Notes under the pieces: generated by a model
Told to the model about the DNA's origin: nothing
Databases searched by the model: none
What the model saw: only the letters and a program-made list of their open reading frames with translations
Shown here: positions 60,657 to 64,000 of the stretch, in pieces
How the letters are laid out: each line of letters begins with the position of its first letter
Position numbering within the stretch: position 1 is the stretch's first letter
Position numbers and translations under genes: made by a program
Assembly: GCA_016169945.1 (NCBI GenBank)
Contig: JADLSH010000273.1
Span: forward strand, 2,771,001 to 2,835,000
Reading direction: 5' to 3'
DNA from: Trachythela sp. YZ-2020
Taxonomy: Eukaryota > Cnidaria > Anthozoa > Malacalcyonacea > Clavulariidae
Length of the DNA: 64,000 nucleotides

Positions 60657-61711
60657 TTAGTTTCCGTTGGCATGCTTGCGTGATTGTTGCGCGTGCGCAC
60701 GTTTGAATTTTCCGGCCAAGAATCGCTTTTGGTGGAGGCATTTTGAAAAGACCTCGCGTCTCTTGTTAAGCAAGGTTGACTTATCCGCTTTCAGAATACA
60801 AAGTTTCTCTTGTAAACAAAGATTACATATTTTCCCACCACTGGAATATGAACCCGCTCGTTTCAGGATAGACCACTTAATTTCAAAGTTACGCTGTTTT
60901 TCTTTTAAAATCCATACGTATTTGGAGAGCTCTGTATTGTTTTTGTATCTTTGGTGATTGAACGATTTCGTGTGATTGTTAAAACGTTCTTTGAAATTGT
61001 TTCCCGTCATTCCAATATATTCTTTCGGCTCCGCATTACTGGTTATAACCTGTGCTTTGTACACTACACTGGTCACTTGAAATTTTCCTTTAAGAGGGCA
61101 TTCATTGCTATCTCTGCAGTTGCAAGTAGGGTTGTTTATTGTAGGTTGTGTGGTGGTAGTACTTGCTTTCGACAAAATTCTGGTGTTGTGCTTGGAAATA
61201 ATGCTCTTGCAATTGTCCATGCAGCTGTAGCTTACTTTCACCGAGTTGCGATTAAATATCCTATGTAAGGAACTAGAGGATGGAAAATGCTTGTCGATTA
61301 AACTGAGGAAGGATTTGCCAACATTGGTTTTGACGTTTTTACTGTACGGGGGATTGAACCAGATCATATTTCCATGTCTTCTTCTATTCTTAATACCGTT
61401 GTCATTCGGGTTATAATGTAAGTTTGCAAGATAGTTGCTACGATGCAATGCGTCTTCGTACAGGGGGGCGGCTGTTGCAAAGGTGTTTGGTCGGATGATA
61501 ATTTTGACATGCATTTGTTCACTGATTGCGGGAGTTGTCTTATGATTGGGGGAGGGTGGTTCGCATGACTGTGTATGAAGAGAGGATCGTTATTGGGTTT
61601 CCGATAAGGTTGGTAGTTTTCTTCTAATAAATTAAGGTTGAGGTCTAGGAAATTGACGGATTGGTGGCATATTTCAGCAGTAATTTTTAAACGAAAGTTC
61701 TCAAACAACAT
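60657..61711 (-). pseudogene. PLE-A RT thumb and GIY-YIG, frameshifted
   Basis: Two overlapping frames (61711-61364 and 61514-60657) together cover the same protein as residues from MLFENFRLKIT to the C-terminus of the plus copy. A single-base deletion separates them. The plus copy reads through this point. Confidence 0.8.
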
Positions 61712-61812
61712 ATGCAGATCTTTTCTTGCTTTATCTGCAAGACGGTTAGAAGATCCTTTTAACAGAATCAGTCCGTCGTCTCGGTAAAGACCAACGTTAT
61801 CGTTCCCATACT

Positions 61813-63384
61813 GTCCTCCACTCGTTCATCTCCTTTGACATCGCTGGGTTCTATCCCTCTATTACAGAAGATCTCCTCGACAAAGCAATCTCGTGGGCTC
61901 GAAAGTACGTAACCATTTCCGATCAAGATGTTACAGTCATCAAACACGCGAGAAATTCCTTGTTATTCATCGGTGGAAAGACCTGGATCAAGCGGCAGAG
62001 CAACACCATTTTTGACGTTACAATGGGAAGTTTTGACGGGGCAGAGGTATGTGAACTAGTTGGGCTATATATTTTAAATAGCTTAGCTGAGAAATATGGG
62101 AACGATAACGTTGGTCTTTACCGAGACGACGGACTGATTCTGTTAAAAGGATCTTCTAGCCGTCTTGCAGATAAAGCAAGAAAAGATCTGCATATGTTGT
62201 TTGAGAACTTTCGTTTAAAAATTACTGTTGAAATATGCCACCAATCCGTCAATTTCCTAGACCTCACCCTTAATTTATTAGAAGAAAACTACCAACCTTA
62301 TCGGAAACCCAATAACGATCCTCTCTTCATAAACAGTCATTCGAACCACCCTCCCCCAATCATAAGACAACTCCCGCAATCAGTCAACAAACGCATGTCA
62401 AAATTATCATCCGACCAAAACACCTTTGCAACAGCCGCCCCCCTGTACGAAGACGCATTGCATCGTAGCAACTATCATGCAAACTTACATTATAACCCGA
62501 ATGACAACGGTATTAAGAATAGAAGAAGACATCGAAATATCATCTGGTTCAATCCCCCGTACAGTAAAAACGTCAAAACCAATGTTGGCAAATCCTTCCT
62601 CAGTTTAATCGACAAGCATTTTCCATCCTCTAGTTCCTTACATAGGATATTTAATCGCAACTCGGTGAAAGTAAGCTACAGCTGCATGGACAATTGCAAG
62701 AGCATTATTTCCAAGCACAACACCAGAATTTTGTCGAAAGCAAGTACTACCACCACACAACCTACAATAAACAACCCTACTTGCAACTGCAGAGATAGCA
62801 ATGAATGCCCTCTTCAAGGAAAATGTCAAGTGACCAGTGTAGTGTACAAAGCACAGGTTATAACCAGTAATGCGGAGCCGAAAGAATATATTGGAATGAC
62901 GGGAAACAATTTCAAAGAACGTTTTAACAATCACACGAAATCGTTCAATCACCAAAGATACAAAAACAATACAGAGCTCTCCAAATACGTATGGATTTTA
63001 AAAGAAAAACAGGGTAACTTTGAAATTAAGTGGTCTATCCTGAAACGAGCGGGTTCATATTCCAGCGGCGGGAAAAGATGTAATCTTTGTTTACAAGAGA
63101 AACTTTGTATTCTGAAAGCGGATAAGTCAACCTTGCTTAACAAGAGACGCGAGGTCTTTTCAAAATGCCTCCACCAAAAGCGATTCTTGGCCGGAAAATT
63201 CAAACGTGCGCACGCGCAACAATCACGCAAGCATGCCAACGTGATTTCAACGGAAACTAACGGAACAACAACAACATTTCCAACGGAAACTAACGCCATC
63301 AAGCAGGAGCTTTTAGTTGAACATTACAACTCGTCACCTGAAGATCGTGAAAACGTGAAACTCGGAGTTGTGACTTTATTTTAA
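61813..63384 (+). CDS. PLE reverse transcriptase + GIY-YIG, partial
   Basis: The frame is open from the inverted junction to TAA at 63382-63384, 523 codons. The RT palm contains FDIAGFYPSI (motif A, with the catalytic Asp), GSFDGAEVCELVGLYIL (motif B) and GLYRDDGLIL (motif C). Downstream are LDLTLNLLEENYQPYRKPNN and HSNHPPPIIRQLP, typical of Penelope-like RTs. Then comes a Cys cluster (CNCRDSNECPLQGKC) and a GIY-YIG nuclease (VVYKAQV, KEYIGMTGNNFKERFNNHTK, ELSKYVWILK, CNLCLQEKL). The RT N-terminus (fingers) is missing, so the element is dead by truncation although the rest is open. The last codons overlap the ribozyme. Confidence 0.8.
   Translation, partial: VLHSFISFDIAGFYPSITEDLLDKAISWARKYVTISDQDVTVIKHARNSLLFIGGKTWIKRQSNTIFDVTMGSFDGAEVCELVGLYILNSLAEKYGNDNVGLYRDDGLILLKGSSSRLADKARKDLHMLFENFRLKITVEICHQSVNFLDLTLNLLEENYQPYRKPNNDPLFINSHSNHPPPIIRQLPQSVNKRMSKLSSDQNTFATAAPLYEDALHRSNYHANLHYNPNDNGIKNRRRHRNIIWFNPPYSKNVKTNVGKSFLSLIDKHFPSSSSLHRIFNRNSVKVSYSCMDNCKSIISKHNTRILSKASTTTTQPTINNPTCNCRDSNECPLQGKCQVTSVVYKAQVITSNAEPKEYIGMTGNNFKERFNNHTKSFNHQRYKNNTELSKYVWILKEKQGNFEIKWSILKRAGSYSSGGKRCNLCLQEKLCILKADKSTLLNKRREVFSKCLHQKRFLAGKFKRAHAQQSRKHANVISTETNGTTTTFPTETNAIKQELLVEHYNSSPEDRENVKLGVVTLF
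63333..63374 (+). ncRNA. hammerhead ribozyme of PLE-A
   Basis: Stem I GTCAC (63333-63337)/GTGAC (63370-63374), core CTGAAGA (63338-63344), stem II CGT/ACG with loop GAAA, GAAA (63357-63360), stem III ACT/AGT with loop CGG, cleavage after T63369. It overlaps the final 17 codons and ends 8 bases before the TAA of the coding frame. Confidence 0.85.
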
Positions 63385-63483
63385 GTAAACAAAACAATTA
63401 TAAAGCTCTACCAATACCAGGTGTTGAGCACTCTTCAAGCTGTGCATTAATACTTTGTTTGAAAGTATTATTATAACTACTAT

Positions 63484-63485
<2 letters not shown>

Positions 63486-63538
<53 letters not shown>
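63486..63538. repeat. (TA)n microsatellite
   Basis: About 26 TA dinucleotides without interruption, between PLE-A and the next PLE fragment. Confidence 0.95.
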
Positions 63539-63540
<2 letters not shown>

Positions 63541-63541
<1 letters not shown>

Positions 63542-63763
63542 AAAAAAGGAAATAATAGCACTTTTAAAACCCGATATCTAAACCACTCTAGCTCATTTAG
63601 AAACCTAAAATATAAATCTGCCACCGAGCTTAGCAAATATGTCTGGACATTGAAAGAATCAGATGTCCACTACGCCATCAATTGGAAAATATTAAAACAA
63701 TGCAAGCCATACTCGCAGACACAGGAAGAAACATTTACTAAGCAATCACTAACAAACAATTAA
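63541..63763 (+). pseudogene. PLE-C GIY-YIG C-terminal fragment
   Basis: Reads STFKTRYLNHSSSFRNLKYK, ATELSKYVWTLKESDVHYAI, NWKILKQCKPYS, then degrades to a stop at 63761-63763. It is the second half of a GIY-YIG domain and lacks the Cys-rich end seen in PLE-A, so it is truncated or frameshifted after CKPYS. Followed by a 3' region with its own ribozyme. Confidence 0.65.
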
Positions 63764-63871
63764 CAGACACTTATCACAGTTAGCTATGTGTACGTATTTG
63801 TAATATGAGTCATCCGTTTTATAGATTAATCCTAATTCAAATTTCTTAGCGTTAAAAAATCAGTTGCAATA

Positions 63872-63927
63872 TTCACCTGATGAGTGTGGTAGGCTCGGCT
63901 TGCCATACGAAACAGATTTGTAGTGAA
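63872..63927 (+). ncRNA. hammerhead ribozyme of PLE-C
   Basis: Stem I TTCAC/GTGAA, core CTGATGA (63877-63883), stem II of 11 pairs (GTGTGGTAGGC/GCTTGCCATAC with three G-U pairs, loop TCG), GAAA (63909-63912), stem III ACA/TGT with loop GATT, cleavage after A63922. All core bases are intact. Confidence 0.9.
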
Positions 63928-64000
63928 TTAAAGTTTTAATGAAGTAGTTCGGGTTTGTACTTTATTTTGTTTTACTATTTCGCTCTGCCTTGGTATTGAG

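Larger units (their letters stand above)
60488..61810 (-). mobile_element. PLE-A, 5'-truncated inverted copy
   Basis: Near-identical inverted copy of 62095-63462. Its coding frame is broken: one base is lost in an A-run near 61485, shifting between the segment ending MSKLSSDQ and the one continuing NTFATAAPLYEDAL. It joins head to head with the plus-strand copy at 61810/61811. Confidence 0.85.
61811..63462 (+). mobile_element. PLE-A, longer plus-strand copy
   Basis: 5'-truncated inside the reverse transcriptase, then complete to a 3' end with ribozyme and a 3' tail shared with the inverted copy up to TTTGTTTGAA at about 63462. With 60488-61810 it forms a 2.97-kb inverted pair whose arms are 62095-63462 and 60488-61810. 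Confidence 0.85.

Noticed and set aside
60667..61268. Plus-strand frames in the PLE inverted copy
   Set aside because: Antisense shadows of the RT/GIY-YIG frame; the same shadows appear mirrored at 62638-63302.

Overview
This is eukaryotic, metazoan DNA: genes are broken into short exons with GT..AG introns, intergenic DNA is AT-rich, and most of the window is transposable elements. The combination of EnSpm/CACTA, Penelope-like elements (PLEs) with GIY-YIG nuclease and hammerhead ribozymes, a DIRS-like element, tRNA-derived SINEs and a solo SRCR exon suggests an invertebrate. An anthozoan cnidarian is my best guess, but this is inference without any database search.

Layout. 1-8.3 kb: a decayed GIY-YIG retroelement tail, long stretches with nothing recognisable, and one SRCR-domain terminal exon with a poly(A) signal. 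9.2-10.5 kb: a MITE carrying a 16-copy 17-bp tandem array, then another GIY-YIG relic. 12,535-25,111: a complete 12.6-kb EnSpm/CACTA-type DNA transposon with 15-bp perfect terminal inverted repeats, TA flanks, two large subterminal repeat arrays, and two divergently transcribed genes. These are a 17-exon transposase (minus strand) and a 10-exon gene of unknown function (plus strand). Both splice in silico into uninterrupted frames of about 986 and 325 codons. Three MITEs sit inside its non-coding parts. 26.8-29.9 kb: a 3-kb foldback.

30.5-39.2 kb: exons of a tomosyn/Lgl-family WD40 protein lie scattered between repeats; an in-frame stop and missing segments make it a probable pseudogene. Its introns hold an EnSpm-like MITE, a SINE, a minisatellite, a hAT-type MITE and a 3.9-kb TIR element with its own small genes. 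39.2-43.1 kb: a foldback element filled with more than a hundred copies of a 20-bp unit. 43.5-46.1 kb: a degraded DIRS-like retrotransposon. 46.2-51.6 kb: MITEs, SINEs and one isolated exon. 51.8-53.5 kb: a small unrecognised gene with a tandemly duplicated 75-bp exon. 56.3-57.6 kb: a decayed second EnSpm-type element that keeps the same divergent two-gene layout as the intact one. 59.0-64.0 kb: a nested cluster of PLE copies, several in inverted pairs, bearing five structurally convincing or near-intact hammerhead ribozymes.

The main biological units are therefore mobile elements. The intact EnSpm element looks like a transposase plus an obligate second gene sharing one promoter region, with subterminal arrays as probable protein-binding sites. 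The PLE cluster shows reverse transcriptase, GIY-YIG nuclease and a self-cleaving ribozyme at the 3' end of the same element.
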